This document shows, piece by piece, positions 1-12,609 of a stretch of 64,000 nt of DNA. The stretch covers positions 70,629,295-70,693,294 of the forward strand of contig OZ023206.1 of NCBI GenBank assembly GCA_963995525.1. The letters run 5' to 3'. The notes below the pieces were generated by a model. The model made no database searches. It worked only from the letters and a program-made list of their open reading frames with translations, and was not told the origin of the DNA. The position numbers were made by a program, and so were the translations under genes. Each line of letters starts with the position of its first letter. The stretch's first letter is position 1. The DNA is from Escarpia spicata (taxonomy: Eukaryota; Annelida; Polychaeta; Sabellida; Siboglinidae).

Positions 1-2740
1 ACAGCTATCTGGCGAGGGCGGGTTATACGTAGGCGGAAAATTGTTGGACTCTCGATAAGCCAAAGGTTTCCTTGTCCGCATGCCGTCTGGAGCTTATAGC
101 TCTGGACGGCAATCTTGTTAAATCTTGTTAATCTTGTTACACATATACAAACGCAAGACTGTAGCAGGGAACTCATGACTTTAATATTGACATACCTTTG
201 CATTTTGTCGCATTCGTCTAGGCCTGATTACTCGCTGCATCAGTGGAACTCGTCATTCGACTAAAACCGCTGACTATGGTGTCACGACTGACGTCACAGA
301 CACATATTACATCACAAAATATGGCGACGATTCCCGAAGACAACTACACACGGGTGGGTGTAAATGTTCCTGTCGTTGTAGTAGCCGGAAAAGGATTAAC
401 CACAGTAGTCCATGTGATTTATATCATCTGCTGTAGTCCATGCGATAAATCAACATTACGTTTATCGTCTCCAATAATTAGTTTGCTGTAATATTGGAAG
501 TGATTAATGTTATGGTTAGGACCGTCCAAACCTTACGGATTCATTAAATAAAAAACAACACTGTTGTTCTTCCTTTTATTTAATTATTTAATTCTCAGCC
601 TATTTGTCCGACAAATAAAACCAGATTTGTTGTGATGTAATCGATTTAGCGTTTTGAGGTGCTTTCCCTGTTGCCGCCCCAACAATCTGTAATCCGATTA
701 CATCTTAAACGTTTGCTCCTTTTGTCAAAAAAAATGTAAATATTTTTCTAAATTGCATATCCCATTAAGCCAGACCTGTAGGCTGTGGATGTGAGGAGTG
801 GATATACACCCCTCGCTGAGGCGAAAGACTTCTTCTGGTGGAAGTAGTCCGCGCTGGAAAGGAAATAGTTGTGTTTTAATTAAAAAAATTACATATCAAT
901 GCACTATGTATTTTGTATACGTCAGACACTACCCCCGTTCGACAGATAAAATATCTAACACACACCCATTGACTAAAAATATTCCAAGCAGAAAACGCAC
1001 CTCAATCACCCACGCTACTGGCCTGTAAACATTCGGCCTTTCCTTGCTCTAATTACAATGCCTAACAATAACGCTCATCGATTATTGCATATTGCAGTCA
1101 GCGCCGGTTCTACGCGTGGCTGGGTCTAGCACGCCACCTCTCATGTGGCCTGAAATACCTTTCGTCGGTAAGCATACATTCAATCTGATACAGCGCCCTA
1201 ATTTGTGTGGTAATTACTTTGGCGACAACTTGTCAAATTACGATATTCTTGAAATATTGAAATACTTCGAGAGAGTAGTCGCTTTGTCACCAATATATGT
1301 GCTTAAGCATATATCAGTGTTTGCGTCCCGGTTTGTTAACAACGAACTCAAAATTCCGGAGCTATGACGCCTGTTACTCGTTTTTTGTGAAAGCCGGGTG
1401 TTTGCTACGTGAAATGCATTCATGGCTGTTTTTATTGTCGGTGCTGATTAAAACAAATTAAACGGGTATTCATGTGATATATGCAACTAGTGCCAACACG
1501 CCTAACTAAATAAATAACGAATTCCAGTTTGCGAATCGACAGAGATCTTCTTCAGCTGTTGAATATTAATTGCGTGACACAAGAGATTGTTCCGGTAGCA
1601 ATTTACTAATAATTCATATTTTAAACTTCTTTCAACGATCTAAATAATTGCAAATCATTGTTTAAACTGACCAAATATAGCCATTGAAGTTTGAGTGTGT
1701 TTAATGACGTAGCATTTCGCTAGCACTTGATTTATTAACCTTTGAACAATATCAATAACTCGTATTGCAAGTCATTTTGTAAACAAACGGTCATATTGGC
1801 GAACGAAGTTTATGAAACGTAGTATACACATTACATGAAAAATATATAAGCGAGCTTATCTATTTTTATTACATGCATCTGGAGGACTCAAAACGAAAAT
1901 AGTAGATTGCGTAAACATCTTACGATGAATGTGCTGCGAATGAACGAACAAAAAGTACTGCAGTACAACAAAAATGGTTTTGAGAAATAATGAAATTATA
2001 CAGGATTATATTAATACTGTGCACGGAGATTTGATAGGTAGAAACAATACCGGATGGAATATATTATATTGCATACTCTGATGGAAACGAGTGGTAGGGA
2101 CGGGAGAGTGTTTGCGTTGAAAGGAACTCTAATTCCCAGTCTTTGTGACAATATTATAATTTCGCACAATCCCAGAATAACTCGTATGATTACCTACGTT
2201 CGCTTGTAACCTCGAAAAAGCTCGCCCGTGTAAAGAGGGATACATAGGTTGTATCTCGCTAGACTTGGTAAAACATTAAGAACATCCTCAATATGGTTGT
2301 GGGTTAACCGACAAGCTGGTACCTATGAAGGCCGTGAAATTGCTTCCTCCTAGAAAGGGAATACAATTAAGACTGGCCTCTGATGCTACGTTACGTTTTA
2401 GTTACACCGTAGCGTCGCTTGGCTGTTTCAGTCGCCGTGACGGCGTGCGGTCTCGTTGTTCTCGTCTGTGTGTTAACGACGACTATACTCCTGCTCAGCA
2501 TGTACGTACACTTCACTGAGAAACGTGTTTTATATCACATCAGAGATTTTGCTTTCTCTTAATTTGTAACGGTTTAATATACCCCGTCAATTGTTTTGGC
2601 GTTAGCGTGGACGTATACTTTTTTCTCGCTATGTGACAATGAATTAAGATTTTTTCTATGAAAGCATCTTTCAGTAACACCCTAGTACACGACGCAGGAG
2701 CGGATCGTCTTCTTCTCACCCCTTTGATGGTTTGCGTTCA
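1..2740. other. Intergenic, no gene recognised
   Basis: This AT-rich stretch has only short open frames (under 100 codons), none with a recognisable motif or a paired set of splice sites. A small imperfect repeat of the unit aatcttgtta lies at about 112-140. It may be an intron or spacer of the gene whose last exon is at 9005. Nothing further can be supported. Confidence 0.5.
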
Positions 2741-2749
2741 CTTGGTTTG

Positions 2750-5700
2750 TACCACCATCTCTGAGTTGTCGCCACCCATCCTCTATTACTCTCTCCCAAT
2801 ATCGACTGTTCACCTATGCCTTGTTCCACTATCTCTATGAGTTGTCGCCTCCCATTCCCTATTACTCTCTCCCAATATCGACTGTTCACCTATGCCTTGT
2901 TCCACCATCTCTATGAGTTGTCGCCAGCCATCCTCTATTACTCTCTCCCAATATCGACTGTTCACCTATGTCTTGTTCCACCATCTCTATGAGTTGTCGC
3001 CAGCCATCCTCTATTGCTCCCTCCCAATATCGACTGTTCACCTATGCCTTGTTCCACCATCTCTATGAGTTGTCGCCACCCATTCTCTATTACTCTCTCC
3101 CAATATCGACTGTTCACCTATGTCTTGTTCCACCATCTCTATGAGTTGTCGCCAGCCATCCTCTATTGCTCCCTCCCAATATCGACTGTTCACCTATGCC
3201 TTGTTCCACCATCTCTATGAGTTGTCGCCAGCCATCCTCTATTACTCTCTCCCAACATCGACTGTTCACCTATGCCTTGTTCCACCATCTCTATGAGTTG
3301 TCGCCAGCCATCCTCTATTACTCTCTCCCAATATCGACTGTTCACCTATGCCTTGTTCCACTATCTCTATGAGTTGTCGCCTCCCATTCTCTATTACTCT
3401 CTCCCAATATCGACTGTTCACCTATGCCTTGTTCCACCATCTTTATGAGTTGTCGCCAGCCATCCTCTATTACACTCTCCCAATATCGACTGTTCACCTA
3501 TGTCTTGTTCCACCATCTCTATGAGTTGTCGCCAGCCATCCTCTATTGCTCCCTCCCAATATCGACTGTTCACCTATGCCTTGTTCCACCATCTCTATGA
3601 GTTGTCGCCAGCCATCCTCTATTACTCTCTCCCAATATCGACTGTTCACCTATGCCTTGTTCCACTATGTCTACGAGTTGTCGCCAGCCATTCTCTATTA
3701 CTCTCTCCGAATATCGACTGTTCACCTATGCCTTGTTCCACCATCTCTATTAGTTGTCGCCAGCCATTCTCTATTACTCTCTCCGAATATCGACTGTTCA
3801 CCTATGCCTTGTTCCACCATCTCTATGAGTTGTCGCCTCCCATTCCCTATTACTCTCTCCGAATATCGACTGTTCACCTATGCCTTGTTCCACCATCTCT
3901 ATGAGTTGTCGCCAGCCATTCTCTATTACTCTCTCCCAATATCGACTGTTCACCTATGCCTTGTTCCACCATCTCTATGAGTTGTCGCCAGCCATGCTCT
4001 ATTACTCTCTCCCAATATCGACTGTTCACCTATGCCTTGTTCCACCATCTCTATGAGTTGTCGCCAGCCATTCTCTATTACTCTCTCCCAATATCGACTG
4101 TTCACCAATGTATTGTTCCACCATCTCTATGAGTTGTCGCCAGCCATCCTCTATTACTCTCTCCCAATATCGACTGTTCACCTATGCCTTGTTCCATCAT
4201 CTCTATGAGTTATCGCCAGCCATTCTCTATTACTCTCTCCCAAATCTCTATGAGTTGTCGCCAGCCATTCTCTATTACTCTCTCCCAATATCGACTGTTC
4301 ACATATGTCTTGTTCCACCATCTCTATGAGTTGTCGCCAGCCATTCTCTATTACTCTCTCCCAAATCTCTATGAGTTGTCGCCAGCCATTCTCTAATACT
4401 CTCTCCCAATATCGACTGTTCACCTATGCCTTGTTCCACCATCTCTATGAGTTGTCGCCAGCCATCCTCTATTACTCTCTCCCAATATCGACTGTTCACC
4501 TATGTCTTGTTCCACCATCTCTATGAGTTGTCGCCAGCCATTCTCTATTACTCTCTCCCAATATCGACTGTTCATCTATGCCTTGTTCCACCATCTCTAT
4601 GAGTTGTCGCCACCCATTCTCTATTACTCTCTCCCAATATCGACTGTTCACCTGTCTTGTTCCACCATCTCTATGAGTTGTCGCCAGCCATCCTCTATTG
4701 CTCCCTCCCAACATCGACTGTTCACCTATGCCTTGTTCCACCATCTCTATGAGTTGTCGCCAGCCATCCTCTATTACTCTCTCCCAACATCGACTGTTCA
4801 CCTATGCCTTGTTCCACCATCTCTATGAGTTGTCGCCAGCCATCCTCTATTACTCTCTCCCAATATCGACTGTTCACCTATGCCTTGTTCCACTATCTCT
4901 ATGAGTTGTCGCCTCCCATTCTCAATTACTCTCTCCCAATATCGACTGTTCACCTATGCCTTGTTCCACCATCTCTATGAGTTGTCGCCAGCCATCCTCT
5001 ATTACACTCTCCCAATATCGACTGTTCACCTATGTCTTGTTCCACCATCTCTATGAGTTGTCGCCAGCCATCCTCTATTGCTCCCTCCCAATATCGACTG
5101 TTCACCTATGCCTTGTTCCACCATCTCTATGAGTTGTCGCCAGCCATCCTCTATTACTCTCTCCCAATATCGACTGTTCACCTATGCCTTGTTCCACTAT
5201 GTCTACGAGTTGTCGCATCCCATTCTCTATTACTCTCTCCGAACATCGACTGTTCACCTATACCTTGTTCCACCATCTCTATGAGTTGTCGCCAGCCATT
5301 CTCTATTACTCTCTCCGAATATCGACTGTTCACCTATGCCTTGTTCCACCATCTCTATGAGTTGTCGCCTCCCATTCCCTATTACTCTCTCCGAATATCG
5401 ACTGTTCACCTATGCCTTGTTCCACCATCTCTATGAGTTGTCGCCAGCCATTCTCTATTACTCTCTCCCAATATCGACTGTTCACCTATGCCTTGTTCCA
5501 CCATCTCTATGAGTTGTCGCCAGCCATGCTCTATTACTCTCTCCCAATATCGACTGTTCACCTATGCCTTGTTCCACCATCTCTATGAGTTGTCGCCAGC
5601 CATTCTCTATTACTCTCTCCCAATATCGACTGTTCACCTATATCTTGTTCCACCATCTCTATGAGTTGTCGCCAGCCATTCTCTATTACTCTCTCCCAAT

Positions 5701-7755
5701 ATCGACTGTTCACCAATGTATTGTTCCACCATCTCTATGAGTTGTCGCCAGCCATCCTCTATTACTCTCACCCAATATCGACTGTTCACCTATGCCTTGT
5801 TCCATCATCTCTATGAGTTGTCGCCAGCCATTCTCTATTACTCTCTCCCAAATCTCTATGAGTTGTCGCCAGCCATTCTCTATTACTCTCCCCCAATATC
5901 GACTGTTCACATATGTCTTGTTCCACCATCTCTATGAGTTGTCGCCAGCCATTCTCTATTACTCTCTCCCAAATCTCTATGAGTTGTCGCCAGCCATTCT
6001 CTAATACTCTCTCCCAATATCGACTGTTCACCTATGCCTTGTTCCACCATCTCTATGAGTTGTCGCCAGCCATTCTCTATTACTCTCTCCCAATATCGAC
6101 TGTTCACCTATGCCTTGTTCCACTATGTCTACGAGTTGTCGCCAGCCATTTTCTATTACTCTCTCCCAATATCGACTGTTCACGTATGCCTTGTTCCACC
6201 ATCTCTATGAGTTGACGCCAGCCATCCTCTATTACTCTCTCCCAATATCGACTGTTCACCTATGCCTTGTTCCACCATCTCTATGAGTTGACGTCAGCCA
6301 TCCTCTATTACTCTCTCCCAATATCGACTGTTCACCTATGTCTTGTTCCACCATCTGTATGAGTTGTCGCCAGCCATTCTCTATTACTCTATCCCAATAT
6401 CGACTGTTCACCTATGCCTTGTTCCACCATCTCTATGAGTTGTCGCCAGCCATCCTCTATTACTCTCCCCCAATATCGACTGTTCACCTATGCCTTGTTC
6501 CACCATCTGTATGAGTTGTCGCCAGCCATTCTCTATTACTCTCTCCCAATATCGACTGTTCACCTATGCCTTGTTCCACCATCTCTATGAGTTGTCGCCA
6601 GCCATCCTCTATTACTCTCTCCCAATATCGACTGTTCTATATGTCTTGTTCCACCATCTCTATGAGTTGTCGCCAGCCATTCTCTATTACTCTCTCCCAA
6701 TATCGACTGTTCACCTATGCCTTGTTCCACCATCTGTATAAGTTGTCGCCAGCCATTCTATATTACTCTCTCCCAATATCGACTGTTCACCTATGTCTTG
6801 TTCCACCATCTCTATGAGTTGTCGCCAACCATTCTCTATTACTCTCTCCCAATATCGACTGTTCACCTATGCCTTGTTCCACCATCTATATGAGTTGACG
6901 CCACCCATTCTATATTACTCTCTCCCAATATCGACTGTTCACCTATGTCTTGTTCCACCATATCTATGAGTTGTCGCCAGCCATTCCCTATTACTCTCTC
7001 CCAATATCGACTGTTCACCTATGCCTTGTTTCATTATCTCTATGAGTTGTCGCCAGCCATTCTCTATTACTCTCTCCCAATATCGACTGTTCACATATGT
7101 CTTGTTCCACCATCTCTATGAGTTGTCGCCAGCCATTCTCTATTACTCTCTCCCAAATCTCTATGAGTTGTCGCCAGCCATTCTCTATTACTCTCTCCCA
7201 ATATCGACTGTTCACCAATGTATTGTTCCACCATCTCTATGAGTTGTCGCCAGCCATCCTCTATTACTCTCTCCCAATATCGACTGTTCACCTATGTCTT
7301 GTTCCACCATCTCTATGAGTTGTCGCCAGCCATTCTCTATTACTCTCTCCCAATATCGACTGTTCACCTATGCCTTGTTCCACCATCTCTATGAGTTGTC
7401 GCCAGCCATTCTCTATTACTCTCTCCCAATATCGACTGTTCACGTATGCCTTGTTTCACCATATCTATGAGTTGACGCCAGCCATCCTCTATTACTCTCT
7501 CCCAATATCGACTGTTCACCTATGCCTTGTTGCACCATCTGCATGAGTTGTCGCCAACCATTCTCTATTACTCTCTCACAATATCGACTGTTCACCTATG
7601 CCTTGTTCCACCATCTCTATGAGTTGTCGCCACCCATCCTCTATTATTCTCTCCCAATATCGACTGTTCACCTATGCCTTGTTCCACCATCTCTATGAGT
7701 TGTCGCCATCCATCCTCTATTACTCTCTCCCAATATCGACTGTTCACCTATGCCT
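2750..7755. repeat. 76-bp tandem satellite array with higher-order structure
   Basis: About 65 head-to-tail copies of a 76-bp unit containing gagttgtcgcc, tctattactctctccc and atatcgactgttcacctatg. Most copies differ at only a few positions (cat/cct, agc/acc/ctc variants). A shorter unit of about 45 bp, ending cccaaat where the atatcgactg...caccat half is lost, recurs at about 4210-4290, 4340-4400, 5820-5870, 5940-6000 and 7120-7190. Variant patterns repeat with an offset of 1532 bp (3166 with 4698; 3500 with 5032) and then 1608 bp (4108 with 5716), so a block of 20-21 units has been duplicated. Because 76 is not a multiple of 3, the open frames on both strands simply read the repeat in all frames every 228 bp. 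I do not regard them as genes. Confidence 0.95.
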
Positions 7756-8690
7756 TTTCAAGACATCTCGTGGCATTGTCTCATCTATAATCTTAAGTTT
7801 GGTCTTCTTCTCATCATTTACCACACTGTTCTGTTTTCCATCTTCTTTATATGGCAATACGTCTTCAACCATTCTCTTATTCGTCATGCCCCTCTTCGTC
7901 TCTTCCCACGTACGCCAATTTTCAGGTGAATATTCATTCCGAGCTCTTCTCATACTAGTTGTCTCCTCTTCTCATAAACCTTAAATTGTCTTCGATCGCA
8001 GTTGTTCTGTGCTATCTGTGATCAGCGCCAGTTTTCCCAGCACAAGCGTGTTCTACTCTGGCGTCCAACACTTTCTCCTTTAGCTGTTTCTTCTCGTTTC
8101 TGTCCCACATAATTCTTTCCACGCTCCTCCATGCTGCTGCTGCTTGCACCTTTCTCTACCTTCCTGTGACATCCTCCATCTCATAAGCTGTTCCGCCCTA
8201 GTACACACCTGCAGTTATGACCAAGCTTAAAGATCGTTCCATTGACATTTAGTGTATCAGCACCATACGAATGAAATAATCGCTCCAACGTATGTGTTGT
8301 GGTTATGTAATGCTTACGTTTGATGTTCTTTGGGATAGAATGTAGTTATGTCAGTATACACACAGTTATAATGTGCAAATAATATTTCAAGTACGCTTGA
8401 TATGAGCACTTACTGGTTCCCGTTCGACAACATAAATAGCTGTTTCATGTAAGCATCAAGCTTGCATGTAAGAGGTACTATTTAGAGCTACTATACTTAG
8501 TTCCACTAGTTAGTATATTGAAAATATGTGTCATTCTAGGGATCATGTAAAGCGGGCTGATGTAATCAGGTTTATATGGATGATAGTAGTTGTATCATGA
8601 TCTTTCAGCGACCAACTGACCATACAATAGTTTCAATGTCTCGAGTGACCGCGAGCCCGAAATCACGCAAATATACATAACACTCGATCG
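7756..8690. other. Satellite flank, unassigned
   Basis: Unique sequence to the right of the satellite. On the minus strand a 69-codon frame (7744-7953), rich in Lys, Glu and Arg, runs into the satellite, and further short coding-like pieces extend to about 8240. This hints that the array grew at the edge of an old transposon, but I cannot name a family. The rest is AT-rich without features. Confidence 0.3.
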
Positions 8691-8805
8691 CATGCACACC
8701 CACAAAAGCACACACACGCACCCACACTTAGATACGTGCACGCGCGCGCGCACACACACACAGCACACGCACAAGCACACACACACACACACACATCTTA
8801 CAGTG
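8690..8805. repeat. CA/CG-rich microsatellite
   Basis: Interrupted (CA)n with a (CG)n core at about 8738-8750 and (AC)n at the right end. The open frames across it are low-complexity artefacts. Confidence 0.85.
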
Positions 8806-9004
8806 AAGTTACAATATAATTGTTGTAACTCTTACAGGCGTACTATTGCGGATGCCATTAAATGGGAATCACGCATTGTTTAGAACTCCTTCGTGAATAT
8901 ATGACCAGCGGAATGATCGAAACCTAACCCTAACCCCTGGCAAAATGTTGTTTATTTTTCAATAATACCAACCTTGTACATTAACAGAACTTTCCTGTTT
9001 ACAG

Positions 9005-10058
9005 ACGACAGATGCGCCGCGTACAACCAGACGAGATCGAAACGGATAAGACAACTTTGCCAAATCCAGCGTCTGCAGTCAGCATAGCGGACACGGACGC
9101 TGATTATGAGGGAATCTACTCACGCATAGACGACGTCCTTCCCTATTCCCGTCTCGCACGTGACAATAACACTTTCCCGCGCTTCACAACCGAAGCACGC
9201 CAAGGTCAAGGCTGCCAATATGGCGCAAAAGTGGAGAGCGTCATGATGTCGGACGTTGAACCACTGTACGCTACGGTTGACGAGGTAATAAAGACGATAT
9301 CGCAAGAAATACCAGTACAAAATGACGACGGCTTCACTGTGGCGTCACCGTGTGCGCAATCGCGAGATATTTCACAAAATGGTCGCGTACAAGATTGTAT
9401 CAACGGCACGAAAGATACACTGGCGAAATCCATCTTGTACACGAAGATCGACATAACAAAAACGATCCGCTACCGACTGAAAATGGCGCAAATACTAAGT
9501 AGTAGCAACAAAAACAAAAACACCAGTCACAAAGACGATGACGTCACAAACATTAATTACGTCGACAACGTGCTGTACGAAAGTGTGACGTCACATAAAG
9601 GTAAGAAAGGTGAACAGAACGAAATATGCGGGCAGCCTAGCACCATGGAAGGAAGGGACGATTGTCGTGACGTCAGATGTGAAAATGAGAGAGAAGAAGT
9701 CGGTGGTGTAACCGCACATATTAACACGAACATAACAGCTGACGGAAACAACAACATGAACGGAAAACATAAGATGCCGGACGCATCACCTTACGAAAGC
9801 ATTCCCGCGGATTGTGACCATAAAAATGAAACGGATTACTCGCCGAAGAAAGGAGTAACAACGCACGACATAACCGACGGAACTGCTGAAAATAACAGAC
9901 AAGGCAACATCCGGGTGAACATTACGGAGACTGAAGACGGAAGGGAGGAACACGTTTACATGTGTATGAATGAACATCATTATTCAATGTCGGTCACTGA
10001 AGGGACCGACATTTACGAAAAAGGAACCGACGCTCAAACAAGAGAAACGTCGGTATAA
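9005..10058 (+). CDS. Terminal exon of a putative receptor: tyrosine-rich cytoplasmic tail
   Basis: The longest non-repetitive open frame in the window. A splice acceptor (cctgtttacag) ends at 9004. From 9005 the frame is open (first base completes a codon, then Arg-Gln-Met-Arg-Arg) to a TAA at 10056-10058. Numbered from the Met at 9012 (348 residues), the segment is hydrophilic, has no signal peptide, membrane span or enzyme domain, and is dotted with tyrosines in YxxPhi settings: Y32 YEGI, Y36 YSRI, Y45 YSRL, Y86 YATV, Y143 ILYTKI, Y189 VLYESV, Y261 SPYESI, and Y316 YMCM (PI3K p85 type). Y143, Y189 and Y261 fit the ITIM pattern; Y32/Y45 are spaced like an ITAM. The basic start after the acceptor would suit a stop-transfer anchor following a membrane-span exon. 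That exon and any ectodomain were not found and may lie left of the satellite or outside the window. The receptor role is inferred from motifs only. Alternatives are a scaffold or adaptor protein. A short internal ATG start at 9012 is possible but less likely. Confidence 0.6.
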
Positions 10059-10059
10059 C

Positions 10060-10360
10060 CATGACCGCAGATAGAAGATTAACCTAATTTATACAAACTT
10101 CTATCTCAATGCATTCCGATATCTGCCTTATCAGCTTTAAACCCTCCAAACGTTACCATATTTGTGGCATAGAAATGTGTGCCTAAACTGGTCACACTTC
10201 GCACATTCCATTGAAGCATCCTCCATCCACATACACCACCATGAATCCAGGTACGAAAACGTATTGAGACAAGTGAGACAGCTCAGAATTATTCTGAGAG
10301 CCACCATTATTTTTAAATATGGTTGACTGCACGAAACCGTTAGGATTGTAAACATCAACT
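10060..10360. other. Downstream of receptor-tail exon, no gene seen
   Basis: Probable 3' UTR and intergenic DNA after the tyrosine-rich exon. No canonical AATAAA was seen in the first 250 bases. No repeat or gene was recognised. Confidence 0.4.
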
Positions 10361-10545
10361 GTGTGTGGTTGTGTGTATGTGTGTGTGTGTGTTTGTGCAT
10401 GCGTGCGTGCGTGCGTGCGTGCGTGTGTTTGCGCGTGTGTGTTTGTGCGTGCGTGTGTGTGTGTGTTTGTGCGTGCGTGTGTGTGTGTGTGTGTTTGTGC
10501 GTGCGTGTGTTTGTGCGTGCGTCCGTGCGTGTGTGTGTGTGCTAT
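10360..10545. repeat. GT/GCGT microsatellite
   Basis: Mixed (GT)n, (GCGT)n and gtttgtgcgtgcgt units. All cysteine/valine-rich frames here are read-throughs of the repeat. Confidence 0.9.
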
Positions 10546-10924
10546 GTTTCATTACATCATAATAACTATTATGTTGTCTGCAGTGCTAATTCCAAACGCT
10601 CCTTCTTTTCCTACGAAAAGTTGGTAAGAATCAATTCGTAAATAAAGCGTATCTATCTAATGATTTAATGTTTGTTATACATTTCTTGCAATACGCTTAA
10701 CCGGTGATATCACCAGGTTATGCATGAGTCTCACGTGTTGCTACACAACTTCGGGAGTTCCACACATGTTACATAATCTTTCACTTTAAACCAATAAATT
10801 TCACTTTAAACCAATTTTAAATAGCAGAAACGCACACGCGCGCGCACGCACACGCACGCACAAAAAAACACAAGCAGACGTACACACAGGAAAACGCACA
10901 CTAACAAGAACGCTCAAGATTTGT

Positions 10925-11060
10925 TTATTGGTGACGTCGACGTCTCGCCTATCAAGTGTTACGCAAATACGCGGCGCTAGACGTCACGTGAATAATGACG
11001 TCATCACAACGAACTAAATAACTGATCGACGGTTAGCCATCGGTCAGCAAAAAGCAAGCC
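10925..11060 (+). promoter_or_regulatory. Possible promoter with CRE and E-box motifs
   Basis: A perfect palindromic CRE (TGACGTCA) lies at 10996-11003, a CACGTG E-box at 10985-10990, and gtgacgtcgacgtc at about 10931-10944. All are within about 200 bp upstream of the candidate signal-peptide ATG at 11126. Their density suggests a cAMP/CREB- or bHLH-responsive promoter. The motifs are seen; the function is inferred. Confidence 0.35.
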
Positions 11061-11125
11061 GCACACAGAGACAACCCTGTTGGCTGTAGAAGACGCCGGA
11101 CCCGGGCGGGTCAGCAGCTGAAACA

Positions 11126-11225
11126 ATGTTCACCCGTCGCTTCTGTCATTTCACGGCGTGTCAACTGTTGTTTCTGGCAGTAGTCGAGAGTTGCGATAAA
11201 CGGCGGGAGATACCGACACAGAAAA
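11126..11225 (+). CDS. Possible first coding exon with signal peptide
   Basis: An ATG at 11126 opens a 33-codon frame beginning MFTRRF with a hydrophobic core (CQLLFLAVV) before a Cys-Asp-Lys-Arg boundary. This is the pattern of a secretory signal peptide. A donor-like site (AAA then GTAACG) follows at 11226, giving a phase-1 exon; without splicing the frame stops six bases later. Downstream exons were not identified. It is close to a CRE/E-box cluster and points the same way as the receptor tail ending at 10058, so it could start a neighbouring cell-surface or secreted gene. The evidence is one short exon only. Confidence 0.3.
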
Positions 11226-11404
11226 GTAACGTATAATATCTGTTATTTATTTGATCAACAAAAGGCGAATACGAATACTATTTCAGATAGAAACATATAC
11301 CGGTACATCGGTATAAAAAACACATCCGTTTTAAAAAGTAAATAAATCAAATAGGTTAACAATTAAAAGTTAAAACAATTTAGTAAGTTATAAAAGAAAT
11401 AATT

Positions 11405-11712
<308 letters not shown>

Positions 11713-11959
11713 AGTTTTGTAAAATCATAAATATTCTTGCGTCACTAGGCGTCAAAGTTGTTGATAGCATTACTGACAAATACGTTACTCGATGGTATCC
11801 TAAGATCCTCTCTTGGCATATTGTTATTTACTAATTTACGGTTTAAATAGCTACCCTTGTTACAATTTACTGACGTACGTTATAGTAACAATTATTTTCG
11901 TAATCATCTTCATCATCATTTTAATGTCATTATCATCATATTTTCAATGTCGTCTTAGT

Positions 11960-12560
11960 CTTCAGTTCCATCGTCACCTTCAGCAGTCTTCGTCACAATC
12001 TTCGTCATCATTATCACCATCGTAGTCTTAGTCATAATCTTCGTCATCATTATCATCATCGCAGTCTTCGTCACAATCTTCGTCATCATTATCATCATCG
12101 TAGTCTTCGTCATAATCTTCGTCATCATTATCATCATCGTAGTCTTCGTCATAATCTTCGTCATCATTATCATCATCGTAGTCTTCGTCACAATCTTCGT
12201 CATCATTATCATCATCGTAGTCTTCGTCATAATCTTCATCATCATTATCATCATCGTAGTCTTCGTCATAATCTTCGTCATCATTATCACCATCGTAGTC
12301 TTCGTCACAATCTTCGTCATCATTATCATCATCGTAGTGTCGTCATAATCTTCGTCATCATTATCATCATCGTAGTCTTCGTCATAATCTTCGTCATCAT
12401 TATCATCATCGTAGTCTTCGTCACAATCTTCGTCATCATCATCGCAGTCTTCGTCACAATCTTCGTCATCATTATCATCATCGTAGTCTTCGTCACAATC
12501 TTCGTCATCATTATCATCATAGTGTTCGTCATAACCTTCATCGTCCTCCTCCTGTTCATC
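11960..12560. repeat. 39-bp minisatellite (Asp-rich in one frame)
   Basis: About 14-15 copies of a 39-bp unit containing tcttcgtcataatcttcg and atcattatcatcatcgtag. Because 39 is a multiple of 3, the minus strand has a 217-codon frame from 12608 that begins MLRKGC, continues with Asp/Glu-rich 13-residue repeats, and then slips by a short deletion near 12336 into a Met/Thr-rich frame. Asp-rich repeats recall acidic biomineral proteins, but there is no signal peptide, no splice evidence and an internal frame slip, so I keep it as a minisatellite. Confidence 0.85.
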
Positions 12561-12609
12561 TTGTTCATCATCATCATCTTCTTCGTCTACACAGCCTTTT
12601 CTCAACATT

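Noticed and set aside
2750..7755. Many overlapping open frames (60-144 codons, both strands) within the satellite
   Set aside because: They all read the same 76-bp repeat through successive frames; there are no starts, splice sites or codon constraints independent of the repeat.
2750..7755. CRISPR-like array
   Set aside because: Units are contiguous with no unique spacers, and the context is an animal genome.
8922..8938. Telomere-like cctaaccctaaccc
   Set aside because: Only about 2.5 units; too short and isolated to be an interstitial telomere tract of note.
9120..9980. Minus-strand frames of 64-82 codons
   Set aside because: Shadows of the plus-strand tyrosine-rich exon; no motifs.
10361..10641. 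Cysteine/valine-rich frames
   Set aside because: Direct translation of GT/GCGT microsatellite.
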